A stretch of 64,000 nt of DNA from Brucella cytisi (GCA_012103075.1 JAAVLQ010000002.1:327001-391000), one strand, 5' to 3'. Positions 18,771 to 30,364 are shown, numbered from the stretch's first letter. Made by a program: numbers and translations. The notes: generated by a model from the sequence alone, not told the origin.

Positions 18771-20235
18771 TCAGGAAGCTTCTGCCGCTTCCCGTTTGAT
18801 GACCTTTGGGATCCCTTCCGACTGGATTGCGTGAAGCGTATCACGCAACGCTGAACCGAATGCGCCACTTGTTAGCTTACTGGGAAGGATATCGGGACAC
18901 ACAGACGCAACCGCACGGATTATTTCCTCGGGTGTCTCGATACCGTTCAATCCGGTCAAAAGCTCGGTCGCTTTGGGGTCATTCAATGGAACCGGGTGGC
19001 CGTCGTCCCCCTTTCGAGCCAGATAGGCGAGCCACGCAGCGAGAGCAAATACGAAGGGTCCGTACGGTTTGCCCGATGCCAGAGCTTCGGGGGCCGGGGT
19101 TGTGATGCGTTGGGGAAGCTTCTGTGTTCCATCCATTGCAATCTGTGCGGTGGAATGGGCGATAGTCGGGTTGGCGAACCTCTCGGAAAGAGCCGCAGCA
19201 TAGGCGTCGAGATCAATGGATAATCCTTTCACAGTTGCTGCAGCGGCAGCAAGGTGACGACGGACGAGTACAGCATGATCCGGGTCGGCCATCACGTCTC
19301 GGACAAAGCTTTTACCTGAGAGCTGCCCGCTATAGGCAAGCATCGAATGTGCCCCGTTCAGCATTCGCAGTTTCATGCTTTCATATGGGGCGACATTGTC
19401 GACAAAGAGGGCGCCAGCACATTCCCATTCCGGTCGTCCGGCACAGAATTTGTCCTCAATCACCCATTGGCTGAAAGGTTCGGTTTCAACGGCAGCGTGA
19501 TCTTCTCGCCCCGTCAACTCCCCGGCGAGCTTGGCGGTCTGGGCATTTGACGCCGGCGTGATCCGATCCACCATAGTGGACGGGAAGGCGACTTTTTCTG
19601 CTATCCAGCGCGAAAGCAGTCTTCCACCCGTTTGATCGGCGAATGCCAATACTGCGTCCCGCAACTTCTGACCATTGTGAGAGAGATTATCGCAACTGAG
19701 CACCGTGAAGGGTGGCAATCCACCGGTCATGCGACGAGATAGCGCTGCCACAATAAGCCCGATCACGCTGGCGGGCGCGTCTGGATTAGCGAGGTCGGCG
19801 ACGATTGCCGGATGCTCACGATCCAGCTTACCGTCGCTGGTGATGCCATATCCCTTTTCCGTTACGGTTAAACTGACGATGCGACATCCGGGCGATGTCA
19901 TCGCATCCGGGGCATCATTGCCAACTGTCGGGCCGGATAGCACCGGTCCAGTGCGCCAATCACATGCGCTTCCGTTACCGGACCGCGTGTGATCAGGGTA
20001 TAGCGGCCGTCTTGTGGATTCAGACTATCAGCAACGGCAGTTCCGCGCAGCGACACTCCCGTCACCCGCCAATTGCCACCTTTTGCGCCAACACGGTATC
20101 AGTATAGGATAACAAGTGCGCGCGGGCAAAATTGCCTAGGCCGAGATGAACAATACCGACCTTGTGATTTTCGGGAGTATAAGCGGGCCAGCTGACCGCT
20201 GCGGCATGGTTCACCAGTGCTGAAAGCCGTGTCAC
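18771..20235 (-). CDS. uxuB: Fructuronate reductase (mannitol dehydrogenase family), two frame breaks
   Basis: Converts fructuronate to mannonate with NADH. It starts at GTG 20235 (VTRLSALVNHAAAVSWPAYT), where the nucleotide-binding segment GIVHLGLGNFARAHLL is clear. After breaks near 20070 (AAAGG) and 19960, the body shows TSPGCRIVSLTVTEKGYG, CDNLSHNGQKLRDAVLAFAD and AEKVAFPSTMVDRITP, all family motifs. About 487 residues in total, the normal length. The GTG overlaps the uxuA stop (GTGA), indicating coupled translation. Last gene of the hexuronate operon. Confidence 0.88.
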
Positions 20236-21449
20236 TTGCTTATCCTGACATCTGGATGGGACAGAGCGGTCATGATTCCGCGCAATTCGGCCAGGGCCTT
20301 TCAGGCGCCCAATGGATGGATAACCCGGTTGAGCGCGTCGGTTCAGATCATCGAGAATATCCTGACCGTGATCGGGGCGCATTGGAATGCGCCAGTCGGC
20401 ACGACCTTCGGCCTTGCGGCGATTCTCCTCTGACAGGACGGCCGCAATCATCGCCACCATATCCGTATGGCCTTCAAGATGAGCGGCCTCATGGAACGAT
20501 CCGCCAAGGTGGGGTTCTTCAAGTGCGACATTGCGCAAATGCAGGAAATGCACACGGTCACCCGGGCGCTTCATCATACCCGGCAGGTCATTATCGGCGC
20601 GCGCGCCCAGTGAGCCAGTGCAAAGTGTGATACCGTTCGCCGGAATGTTTACTGCATCCATGACCGCTTTATAATCAGCTTCGGTGGACATGATGCGCGG
20701 TAGTCCGAGAAGAGGGAAGGGCGGATCGTCTGGATGGCAGCACAGACGCACGCCAAGCTCTTCCGCAAGCGGACTCACCTCTACCAGAAAGTCGATCAGG
20801 TGGTTTCGCAGGCGCTCCGGCGAAATATTGTCGTAATGGGCGAGATGAAGCTTCACATCGTCCATCGACATGCGTTCGGCAGCGCCGGGCAGACCGAAAA
20901 CGACGTTGCCGGAAAGCTCAAGCCGCCGCTCCTCGGGCATCTCCGCAAAACGCTTGCGTGCAGCTTCGATGAGTTCAGGTTTGTAACTGTCCGATGCACC
21001 CTTGCGCTCGAGTAGAAACAGATCGAAGACGGCGAAATCGAGGGCGTTGTAGCGCATACAGGTCGCCCCGTTCGCCAGTTGATAGGCGAGATCGGTGCGT
21101 GTCCAGTCGAGGATGGGCATGAAATTATAACAGATGACTTCGATGCCTGCGTCACGCAGGTTACGCATCGATGTCTTCCAGTTCGAGATATGAGTTTTCC
21201 AGTCGCCCGTCTGACGTTTGATATCTTCTGAAACCGGAAGGCTTTCCACGACTTCCCATTTCAGTCCCGAAGGTTCGCCGTTCTTCATCCGGGCAATTTC
21301 GATCTGCCGTTTTTCGATTTCGGCGGGCGACCAGACGAATCCGGTCGCTACATGGTGCAGGGCGGTGACAACGCCTTCAACACCTGCCTGTAGCATATCA
21401 TCGATGGATACGAGGTCCTTGGGGCCAAACCAGCGCCGGTCTGTCTCAT
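20232..21449 (-). CDS. uxuA: Mannonate dehydratase, two frame breaks
   Basis: Dehydrates mannonate to 2-keto-3-deoxygluconate. The start is ATG 21449 (MRQT, then RRWFGPKDLVSIDDML after a missing C near 21435). Characteristic segments are VEGVVTALHHVATGFVW, CYNFMPILDWTRTDLAY, VRLCCHPDDPPFPLLGLPRI (metal-binding Cys/His) and HLRNVALEEPHLGGSFHEA. A second break near 20307 (extra C) is followed by the true C-terminus GLAELRGIMTALSHPDVRIS. About 405 residues. Read straight through, the frame would appear to fuse UxuA to part of UxuB, which is an artefact. Confidence 0.9.
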
Positions 21450-21473
21450 TTGTTCGTCTTTCTGTTTTCAGTA

Positions 21474-22550
21474 CTAGGCTGACGCATCAGCGAAACTAAT
21501 CTGAACCTTAACGGACCGCGTACGATCTGTAGCCGCCTGAAAGGCAGACAAGGCTTCTGTCAGGGAATGGTTGCGGTGATGATCGGTCGAGGATCGATAG
21601 CTTTTGATCCGATAAGGCGTACGGCCTCGGCGAATTCTGTATCGAACCGCTGCGAGCCGACAAACTGGATTTCTTTACCCACCATGACGTTGAGAGGCAG
21701 GACGGTGGGTCCGCCGACGCCAACCTGTACGAGGGTACCGAGCGGTCGAAGGCAGGAAATTGCGTCGCCGATGGCCGGTGCTGCAGCAGAGCATTCAAAT
21801 ACCAGATCGACCTTGCCTTTGCCTTCCTGCCAGCGGGCGAGCCCCTGTCGGGTCGGTTGCAATATTGACCGTATGATCTGCCCCCATGTGTGCGGCGACA
21901 GCCAGAGTGGCGTCCTGAATATCAGTCACAATGATTTCCGACGCGCCGAGTTGTCGCGCTACCGCCACGCAAAGGGCGCCGATCGGGCCTGCACCTGTCA
22001 CCATGACGACCTTACCGACCAAGCTGCCTGCAATCGCTTCCCCACGATTGGCGGCATGAAGGCAAACTGCCAGTGGTTCAGAGCAGGCTGCGGCTCCCGG
22101 ATCAATACCGTTCGGGACAGGAAAACACTGGTCCGCCGCAATCACTATCCTGTCGCGGAACATGCCTTGTTGGTGCGGGAGATACATTGCCGATCCCTTG
22201 AAGCGCATCGCACTGCAATGGCGCGTCAGACCCTGCTGGCAGAAACTGCAGGTGCCGCAAGGCTGCGAAGGGTTCATTGCAACGAGCTGACCCGGCACCA
22301 GCCCCGTCACTCCCTCGCCGAGAGCCTTGATGCGTCCCGAGGCCTCGTGACCTAGGATGATCGGTTCCCGGACACGGATAGTACCAATGCCGCCTTCCAA
22401 CCAGTAATGCAGATCCGATCCACAAATCCCGCCTGCTTCGACCGCGACCAGCACTTCTCCCGGCCCCGGTGTTCCGACAGGCCGACTTTCGATCCTCAGA
22501 TCGTCCTGCGCGTGAAGGCAGATCACGCGCGTGTTCGACAACTCAGTCAT
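21474..22550 (-). CDS. Zinc-dependent alcohol/polyol dehydrogenase (MDR family), frame breaks
   Basis: The start MTELSNTRVICLHAQDDLRI uses the ATG 5 bases after GAGG. The catalytic zinc region is GGICGSDLHYW and GHEASGRIKALGEGV. The structural zinc has four cysteines in CGTCSFCQQGLTRHC, and the Rossmann segment is VVMVTGAGPIGALCVAVAR. Breaks near 21855 and 21560 (CCC) are followed by VDLVFECSAAAPAIG and the tail TEALSAFQAATDRTRSVKV to TAG 21474. It resembles L-idonate/sorbitol 5-dehydrogenases. In a hexuronate operon it may oxidise L-idonate, L-gulonate or a related aldonate to a keto acid (inference). Its ATG overlaps the dctM stop (ATGA). Confidence 0.85.
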
Positions 22551-23834
22551 TTCCACCTCACGGCATCAGCGTGTTGGGCAGCCGTCGCCAGAGGCGGCAT
22601 GTAGCTGACCATCAAAAGGACAATCAGATTGGTGATGATATAGGGAATGATCGCCCTGATCACCGGCGAGAGTGGGAGACGCGCAATATTGATGCGACAA
22701 ACAGGCAAACGCCGACCGGTGGTGTAGTCAGGCCGATCATAAGGTTCAGGACCGCAAAACACGCAAAATGAATGGGGTCGATACCGACTGCCAAGGCTAG
22801 AGCCTGCAATGGTACGAATAGAATGATCAGGGCTGCAATCGTTTCCATGAACATGCCGACGAACAGAAGCAGAATGTTGATCAGCAGGATAACGAGAAAC
22901 TTGTTATCGGTGATGGAGAGAACCGCATTGGCCAATGTCTGCGGAATACGTTCGGCGACGAGAATCCAGCCGAACACATTGGCTGTGCCCACCAGTACGA
23001 GAATGCCTGCCGAACTGATTGCACTATCGATGATGATTTTCGGAATCCGGCTTACTGGCAGTTCTCTATAGACGAACAGCCCCACCACCGCTGCGTAAAG
23101 GCATGCAACCACTGCCGTTTCGGTCGGTGTCGTGATGCCGATCAGCAGGCCACCCACGATCAGTGCGGTCATTGCAATAGCCCAGATCGCTCCGGTGAAT
23201 GACGACAGCAACTCTCGGGCGCCCCCTTCCAGTCCTCGCGAGGGAAGTTTTTCTTCTTGGCGATGAAATAGGTCGTCACCATCATGGCAAAACCCATCAG
23301 AACGCCGGGTACCGCACCTGCCAGAAATAACTTGCCGACCGAAAGGCCGGAGAGCGATCCGACGATAATCATTGGCACGCTTGGCGGGATCATCGGGCCG
23401 ACAGTCGATGAGGCGGCTGTGACTGCAGCGGAGAAATCGGCCGGATAACCAACCTTCTTCATGCCGGGGATCATCATGCCGCCAACGGAAGCTACATCTG
23501 CGACTGCGGTTCCTGAAATACCGCCGAAAAGCATCGAGGCTGCGATATTGGCCTGTGCCAGCCCGCCGCGCATCCAGCCCACAAGGGCATTTGCAAAGCG
23601 AATAATCCGTTCGGTAATGCCGCCGGAATTCATAAGGTTACCAGCCGGGATGAACCCCGGAATACAGAGCAGAACAAAGCTGTCCATCCCGGCATACATT
23701 TTCTGCGGGATGACAACCAAGGGGATGTCCGCAAACAGAAGATAGGCCATCGAGGAAAGGCCCAATGTCACAGCTACGGGCAAGCCGATGGCAAGGCCGA
23801 GCACGAACGAGCCAAGAAGAAGGGTCAGACCCAT
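22547..23834 (-). CDS. TRAP transporter large permease DctM, two frame breaks
   Basis: About 428 residues with about 12 spans. The segments GLAIGLPVAVTLGLSSMAYL, MLFGGISGTAVADVASVGGM, STVGPMIPPSVPMIIVGSLS and FACFAVLNLMIGLTTPPVGV are diagnostic of DctM. Breaks lie near 23215 (C run) and 22685; the tail VIRAIIPYIITNLIVLLMVS ends at 22547. The ATG at 23834 overlaps the dctQ stop (TGATG), and its own stop overlaps the dehydrogenase start. Imports a hexuronate or aldonate together with Na+ or H+ (inference from neighbours). Confidence 0.9.
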
Positions 23835-24334
23835 CAATTTTCCTCCGAATTGGGGATAGGGCGCCCATCATGACGGCCCGAGAGCATTTCAATGATGCGC
23901 ATCAGTGCCCAGAGACCCAGAGCGACGAGAAGAATGAACTGTGTTGCGTGGACGAAATCCATGCGCCAGCCAAGCGACGGGGCGGTCTGACGGCTGCCGA
24001 TCATGGTGTAATCCCACGCAGCGGGCAGAAGAATAGCCGCAAAAGCCACCGTCAATGCGGCGCTGACCAGTCGCAAAAGCCACGGCATTCGTCCGGGAAG
24101 GCTTTCGCAAAGAAGGTCGACATTGACCATATCGCCACTACGCAGCGCGAGGCCCGCGCCGAGCGCACCAATATAGAGCAGGCAGAACCCGGTCAGTTCC
24201 TCGGTCCAGACTGGGGCGCTGCTCAAAAATGTGCGCGCATAGACCTGCAATAGCACCGCCCCCATCAATAAGAGAAATGCTGCCAGTATCAGAAGGCGAC
24301 ATATGCCTTCCAATCCTTTGAATAGTTTTGTCAT
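23834..24334 (-). CDS. TRAP transporter small permease DctQ
   Basis: Intact, 166 residues with four spans (LLILAAFLLLMGAVLLQVYA; LTGFCLLYIGALGAGLALRS; LVSAALTVAFAAILLPAAW; FILLVALGLWALMRIIEML). The WTEELTGF motif is typical of the family. It couples to DctM through the overlapping TGATG and follows dctP by 50 bases. Confidence 0.9.
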   Translation of the reverse strand: MTKLFKGLEGICRLLILAAFLLLMGAVLLQVYARTFLSSAPVWTEELTGFCLLYIGALGAGLALRSGDMVNVDLLCESLPGRMPWLLRLVSAALTVAFAAILLPAAWDYTMIGSRQTAPSLGWRMDFVHATQFILLVALGLWALMRIIEMLSGRHDGRPIPNSEEN

Positions 24335-24384
24335 GGTATCCTCGACGTGACAGCTGCCGGATTGGGTCCGGCAGCCCCATTATC

Positions 24385-25359
24385 TCAGTCGTTGAAAACC
24401 TGTTCGACCGGGGGACGGATTTCCTGCGGAACAGAGTTGATGACAGCGTCGCGGGCCTTGTCGGCAAAGGCAGCCTGATCCACGTCGACAAACTTCACGC
24501 CCCGGCCTTCGAGGTCGGTGACGAGTGCCTTTTCGTCAGCGATGAACAATTCGCGTTCGTAAGCCTGCGTGACCTTGGCAGCTTCCTGCAATGCAGCCTG
24601 ATCGATCTCCGAAAGCTTGCCCCAGCTTCGTTCCGATATGGCCAGATAGATCCACGAGCGAACGTGTTCCGTCTTGTTGACGACTTTTTGGACTTCATAG
24701 AAGCCGCCAGACTTGAAAAGCGCGAGCGGGTTTTCCTGACCTTCGATAGTGCCGTTCTGGAGTGAGGTGAAAACCTCCGAGAAGGCCATCGGGGTTGGGT
24801 TCGCACCAAGCGATTGCCATGCGGCGACAAAGATCGGCACATTCGGCACGCGAACCTTGAAGCCTTTCAGCTCTTCCGGCTTTGTTATCTCGCGATTGGC
24901 TGAAAGATTGCGCGGGCCGCGTGCGAAATAGGTCAGCGGGCGAATGCCTGCCTTTTCGACGATCTCTACCTCGATCTGCTTTCCGATCTCGCCGGAGGCA
25001 ATCTTGTCCATATGTTCAAGCGATTTGTATGCATATGGCAGAGCAAGCAGGGCTGCTTTTGGCGCCCAGTTCTGCAGGCTTTCACCGGTGATGGTCATAT
25101 CGGCCGTGCCAAGCTGCATGCCGTTGATGACGTCGATTTCCTTACCGAGCGATTCATTCGGATAGACTTCGACGGCAACGCGCCCTTCGGTACGAGATTT
25201 GACCTCTTCCGCGAATTTCAGTGCCGCTTTGTGCCAGATATTCTCTTCATTGGCCAGATGGCCGAGCTTGAGTGTTACCTCCTGCGCCAGCGATGTTCCT
25301 CCCATGATAGCGAGAACAGCACAGGTTGCTGCCAGACGCGTAAGAATCCGAAATTTCAT
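24385..25359 (-). CDS. TRAP transporter substrate-binding protein DctP, sugar-acid type
   Basis: Intact, 324 residues. The signal peptide (LAATCAVLAIMGGTSLAQE) is followed by VTLKLGHLANEENIWHKAAL, and later by PEELKGFKVRVPNVPIFVAA with the carboxylate-binding arginine, and SLQNGTIEGQENPLALFKSG. Binds the substrate in the periplasm for DctQM. The adjoining UxuA/UxuB enzymes point to glucuronate, galacturonate or mannonate as ligand. First structural gene after the regulator. Confidence 0.92.
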   Translation of the reverse strand: MKFRILTRLAATCAVLAIMGGTSLAQEVTLKLGHLANEENIWHKAALKFAEEVKSRTEGRVAVEVYPNESLGKEIDVINGMQLGTADMTITGESLQNWAPKAALLALPYAYKSLEHMDKIASGEIGKQIEVEIVEKAGIRPLTYFARGPRNLSANREITKPEELKGFKVRVPNVPIFVAAWQSLGANPTPMAFSEVFTSLQNGTIEGQENPLALFKSGGFYEVQKVVNKTEHVRSWIYLAISERSWGKLSEIDQAALQEAAKVTQAYERELFIADEKALVTDLEGRGVKFVDVDQAAFADKARDAVINSVPQEIRPPVEQVFND

Positions 25360-25401
25360 TGTTTCCTCCTCTGGATAATGTCTTTGCTGTTGCTGTGAAC
25401 C

Positions 25402-26074
25402 CTACAGAAAATATTCGGGCCGCTCCTGTTCGATGACAGGCAAATCACTCAGAATTCCTCGCAGATGTCCTCGCATCGACTGTTCGGCCCGATGGCATCG
25501 CCGTCCGCAATTGCTTCCACCACTGCGCGATGTTGTGCAATGAGGCGATCAACCGGGAAATGCATGCTGGAAAGAAACCGTACCCGGTCCATCTGAGCCT
25601 TCATCTCGACGACGACGCGCCGGGCTTTTCCCTTGTCAGCTCCCTCGGCCGGGTGCGGTGAAATATTTCATCCGCCTCCATGAAATCCCGTGCAGACCCG
25701 CCAACGAGCTTTTCCTGACAAACGAGCTGGGCTCGCAACTCGGTAACCAACGTCTGATCAGGAGATTGGGCCAGAAGCTTAACGATGTCCGCTTCAACCG
25801 CTTCGCGCACGAAGCGCGCATCCATTACGGCCTGAAGTGAAATTTTCGCGACGAAAGTGCCTCGCTGAGGCCGAACCTCCAGCAACCCTTCATTGGCAAG
25901 CTTGATGAAGGCTTCACGCACAGGCTGACGGCTAACCCCATATTGCTGAGCCACATCGGCCTCGGAAATCCGGGTGCCGGGCGACAATGCATTATCAATG
26001 ATGGCAGCCCGCAGCGTTGCATAAAGCTGATCGACCACACTGACGTGTTTCGGTTGCAACAATGGGCTTCGCAT
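25402..26074 (-). CDS. GntR/FadR-family regulator (FCD type) of the hexuronate operon, two frame breaks
   Basis: The winged helix-turn-helix is at residues 12-75 (YATLRAAIIDNALSPGTRIS; ADVAQQYGVSRQPVREAFIK; GLLEVRPQRGTFVAKI). The FCD ligand domain is visible as FVREAVEADIVKLLAQ, and after breaks near 25650 and 25495 as HFPVDRLIAQHRAVVEAIAD and RGHLRGILSDLPVIEQERPE. It ends at TAG 25402, 43 bases before dctP. ExuR/UxuR-like repression relieved by a hexuronate is the expected mode. Its operator is not identified. Confidence 0.85.
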
Positions 26075-26228
26075 GATTTTGACTCCTCAAATTCCGGATA
26101 TACCATACTACCATACCAGTCAATATAGGACGTGTTCATACGTCATCCGAACCAAATGATTCCAGAGCCGTCAAAATTGCAGATGTCGAGAAACAGCTAA
26201 ACGAGTTACGAGAAAACGGGTTGAACCT

Positions 26229-26465
26229 AAGAAGTTGTGCCCGGATTTCCGGCCGGATCGTTCCTGTTGACGAAGAGGCAGAAAAATATTGAAACAGCGG
26301 ACGCTGACAAACCTATGTAACGAACGTCCTACTTGGTGGAGCCTTGAACACGAGGCTCTGGACGAGGTTGTAGCTGCAGCATACGGTTTGGCGATCGACT
26401 TGACGGAAGAGGACGTGCTTGCCGGCCTGTTCGCCCTCAACCAAGAGTCGGCAACTAAACACTAA
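26229..26465 (+). pseudogene. Relic: C-terminus of a large DNA methyltransferase/type IIG-like protein
   Basis: Only the last roughly 75 codons are present: SGRIVPVDEEAEK, one frame break at an A5 run, then LKQRTLTNLCNERPTWWSLE and LDEVVAAAYGLAIDLTEEDV to TAA. The pattern of TLTNL, (Y/C)NERPxW, ALDEAVAAAYG and LLALN is that of the extreme C-terminus of class I SAM-dependent DNA methyltransferases of restriction systems. No methyltransferase motifs lie upstream, so this is a remnant of a lost restriction-modification gene. Confidence 0.6.
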
Positions 26466-26899
26466 GAAGGTTGTCGCTCCTCACGCGAAATGTTGACATT
26501 AATCGGATCGCTTAGTACCCAGAAGAAAGCTCGAAAATATGCTTGGAATCTCATAAGACGTTGTTTTCGTTTCTAATCTAAGCTCGCGCTGGTGTGCCTG
26601 TTTTCTCCCCTCCGGTGCCCAAAAACCGCATGTCGCTCTTAATAGGGCAGAACGTCCGCTATCGCCATCTTGGAAGCCACAAGCTGATAGTCCATTCCCG
26701 GCCTCATTCCGGCCATTCACAAAATTGATGACCAGTTGGCGGTTCATATCTCGTTCAAGAGCAGGGATATAATGGTTATCGAGTGGGGCGATAATCTTGA
26801 CTGACTTCAGTCTGCGGTGCTGAATGTCTGAGACATCGGAAACAACTCGGCTGGAAGTCGTCCTTTGAAAGTCCACCCATCTTTTGTACCAAAACCACC
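26466..26899. other. Gene-free interval
   Basis: Nothing convincing. A 125-codon minus-strand open frame at 26499-26876 has no recognisable family or ribosome site and was not accepted. It may be degenerated DNA linked to the methyltransferase relic. Confidence 0.4.
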
Positions 26900-28201
26900 T
26901 TACTCCGTGAGATGTCCGAAGAAGGTATTTCCTGAATATTCTGAACGCAGCAATCCTTCTTCGCTAAGCCTTGGCATGAGTTCATCAAGCGCTAGCCGCA
27001 TTGATCCGGTTGAGCCACCCGGCGCGGTTATGAAACCGTCGATCGCACCTGCTTCAAACCATTTACGAATGTCTTGGGCTGCATCATCAACCGTCCCGAT
27101 TACCTGCCAATGCGCGGCACTGATGACCTCGGGTCTACGCATGAGATCATCAACCGAAAGCTCTTCACGCTGTAACAAACGCCGAAGCAATCCCGCATGG
27201 GTTTTGCTTCGGATCTTTTCTGGCGGGGGTGGTAGGTCGGTTGGTCGAATGAGACGATTTGCGGGCCATTCCGATAGGTCGAGGCCGGTCATTTCGTGGA
27301 TGAATGCGATTTTTCGAGCGCGATCACCTCGCGCATGCGTGTAGGCGAAAAGTTCTTCCGCTTCTTTCCGCGTTGGTGCCAGATAGAGACTGAGACCGGG
27401 AAGCAGGCGAACGTCGTCCGACTTTCGGCCATGGAATTGCGCACGGTCACGAAGATTGCGGCGAAGATCGATTGCCGCTTCCATATCCGGGGTCGCGGAA
27501 AAGACGGCGTCGGCAACGGATGCCGCAAAGTCGCGCCCTGCCGGTGACGCGCCAGCCTGAATAAGCGGGATGGGAGCATCCTGAACAGAAGGGACATTGA
27601 GCGGACCTTTAACCCGGTAATAGGTACCGTCGTGATTTATCGGATTTATGGCTGCCGTATCTGCAAAGCGGCCGCTTTCACGATCACGTTTCAAGGCCGA
27701 TCCGGAAAACTCTTCCATAAATCACGCACGACGCTGGTAAATTCGGCTGCCCTTGCATAGCGTTCGTCGGATGAAGGCATTTCCGTCAAACCGAAATTCT
27801 CGTTGCCATCGAGTGCCGTGACAATATTCCACCCGGCCCGGCCATTGCTGAACCAGTGCAGGGACTGGACCTGACGGGCAACGACATAAGGCGGCATGAA
27901 AGTTGTCGATATCGTGGTCAGAAGACCGATATGCGAAGTCTCCCGCGCCAGCGTTGCCATGACGAGCGTCGCATCCATGCTGCCGAAGCCCGGAGTGGTT
28001 TCCATGATCTGATGGTTCATGAAAAGACTATCGGGACGGAATACGAAATCAAGTTTCGCCGCTTCCGCTCGCCGGGCGATGTCGACGTAAAAGTCCGACC
28101 CGAACGTCCCTTCGATGTTGCTGTCTGGATGCCGCCACCCGTCGCCACTCAGCCGTCGGTGCCAGCGACATACCAATGTGAAGTTTCCGTTGCGCACCCA
28201 T
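26900..28201 (-). CDS. NtaA/SnaA/DszA-family FMN-dependent monooxygenase, two frame breaks
   Basis: About 433 residues. The start ATG 28201 (MGAQRKLHIGMSLAPT, GGGAG upstream) gives the canonical N-terminus; a break near 28155 leads into LSGDGWRHPDSNIEGTFGSD. Family motifs are YVDIARRAEAAKLDFVF, ARQVQSLHWFSNGRAGWNIV and YARAAEFTSVVRDLWKSF. A second break near 27705 precedes VPSVQDAPIPLIQAGASPAG and the C-terminus. These flavin enzymes cleave C-N or C-S bonds in substrates such as nitrilotriacetate or organosulfur compounds. It lies beside an iron-chelate uptake system on the same strand as the TonB receptor. Confidence 0.85.
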
Positions 28202-28279
28202 TTCAGGCTCCCGTTGATGCATATAAAAGCTGTGCCGGCCATGGATATGGCCGGCAGGATTGGTGGTTTTACTATGTAT

Positions 28280-30364
28280 TTAGAACGTGCCCTTGATGCC
28301 GACGCCGAATGTGCGCGGCATGGTCATGCTTTTGCCTCGATGCCGCCAATGCCGCGGTTCTGCTGCAGATAGGTCGGGGTGCGCTCGTCGAAGATATTCT
28401 TCACATAGCCGTAAAGCTGCAATGATTCATGGAAATCATAGTTCACACGCGCATCGGCAATCGTATAGGCGTCCACGACATAGGTCGGTGTATTGGCAAG
28501 GTCGGAATAGTAGCCGTCAGTGTGGCGAACCTGTCCGGAGATATTGAGCTTTTCCGTTGCATCCCAGCTCGCACCGATGCTGAACATGTAGCCGGGAGAT
28601 TTGGCGAACTCGTTGCCCTCATAGCTCACATTGCTCGAAATTTCGTCGATTTCGGTGCGGAGAATGCCAGCACTTGTCTTGATCGTCAGATTAGACAAAA
28701 GCTGATAGTCGAGCCCAATTTCAAGACCATAGGCATGAGCCTTTTCGGCATTGATCGTATAGGATTGTGCCACACCGGGAGAGACGACGACAGGAATGTT
28801 GTACTGGGCGTTTTGAAGTCCATGTAGAACAGATTGCCTGTCAGCGTGAGCTTGTCGTCGAGCAGATTGGCGCGCGTGAACAACTCGTAGTTCCACAGTG
28901 TCTCATCCTCAAAAGGCTTCCATTGCCGCGAATTGAGATTGAGGGAAACCCCGCCGGGATTGTAACCCTTGCTGACCAAGGCTCCGATCGTCAGATCGGG
29001 GGTGATAGCATATGCCAGCGATACCTTTGGCAGGAGCGCGGAGAATGTTTCGTCGTAATCGAGTGGCGTCGGTGCCAGCGCCGATTTTCCGATGCGCTGT
29101 ACACGATCCTGCTGGTAACGTAGCCCACCGGTCAACGTCCACTGGTCGTCGAGCCGGTAGCTCACTTCGGCAAAAGCCCCAGATTGTCTTTCGTATCGTC
29201 AAACGTCGTCGTGCCTTGAAGCAGCATGAATTCGTCCGACTTGGTATTGGCATAGAAAATACCGGCGACACCGCTGATGACGTCTTCCTGCTCGCCAAAC
29301 GTGATACGAGACTCATTGGAAATGTTCTTCTGATTGATATCGGCCTTGCCGTTATTCGCAATGCCGGTATGGCGATGCACCGACGAGGCGGAATATTGCG
29401 CCTGATTGTAGAATTTCACGCCGTTGCCGAAATCATAGCCGATATCAAGGATGCCTGTATCGGTAGCCTGCTTCCAGCTTGGCATGGTCGTGGTCAGATG
29501 TTCGAGCTCATCGAATGGTGCGGATGCTGCTTCCCGGCTTGGACGGTTGGATCGATTGTGAGAATAGGTCAGCTTTGCCGTAAGGCCCGGTATCTCCGCC
29601 GGTTCCCACAGCAGTTTCAGCCGTGCATTCAGCGCCTCGAAATCCTGATTTGTCTTTTCGGAAATGAAGTTGGGACTGATATAGTCAATGAAAGTATCGC
29701 GGCCCGAATAGTCGATCGCGAGGCGCGCTGCCAGCTCATCCTTGTAGATCGGACTGTTCAGCATGATTGAGGTGCGCTTGTTGTTGTAATTGCCGATCTC
29801 GACCTGATAAGCACCTTCACGCGTGAATACCGGGTCCTTGGTGTTCACAATGATCGCACCTGCAATTGCATTCGCACCTTGAGATGTCGTCTGCGGGCCA
29901 CGGAACACCTCGATACTATCGAGGTCCCACACCGAAGTCGCGCCGAAATAGTATTCGTTATAATTCAGATAATGCCCATCGAGATTGATCGTGGCGCGTG
30001 GTACGGTGCCGCCCCAGAACACGTTCTGCCCTGTGTTTGGGCCCTGCGTATCCTGCCCGCGAATGATAGGAGCGCCGACATTGTCGGTATAGATGACGTT
30101 CGGGACGTTCGCGATCACTTCAGCCACGGATGAATCGCCTGTCTTTTCCTTGTCGATTTCCTTGGCCGAAATGACGGTAACAGATGACGCCGTGTTCTTG
30201 ATGTCGCGCGCGACTTTTTCCCCTGTCACGACCACAGTATCAAGCACGATCGCATCGGAGCTGGCTTTCGCAGCCTCTTGGGCAAGCGCAGGCGTTACCA
30301 CAAACACCGCCAGCGTGAGTGCACTGGCGCTGGACATCAAGCCACGATTCAAACGGATATTCAT
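28280..30364 (-). CDS. TonB-dependent siderophore/chelate receptor, three frame breaks
   Basis: About 694 residues. The signal peptide (SASALTLAVFVVTPALAQE) is followed by the TonB-box-like DTVVVTGEK and the plug (DSSVAEVIANVPNVIYTDN; IEVFRGPQTTSQGANAIAGA). Barrel strands include LAARLAIDYSGRDTFIDYI, LTGGLRYQQDRVQRIG and LQLYGYVKNIFDERTPTYL. Breaks lie near 29165, 28810-28890 and 28335 (A4 for A5). The terminal strand PRTFGVGIKGTF ends at 28280 with the usual aromatic residue. Imports a ferric or other metal chelate across the outer membrane. Confidence 0.9.

Noticed and set aside
20062..21396. Apparent natural fusion of UxuA with the N-terminus of UxuB
   Set aside because: An extra C near 20307 shifts the frame past the true uxuA stop. 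The correct frames give normal C- and N-termini with a GTGA overlap.
26499..26876. 125-codon minus-strand open frame
   Set aside because: No ribosome site, no recognisable family, inconsistent composition.
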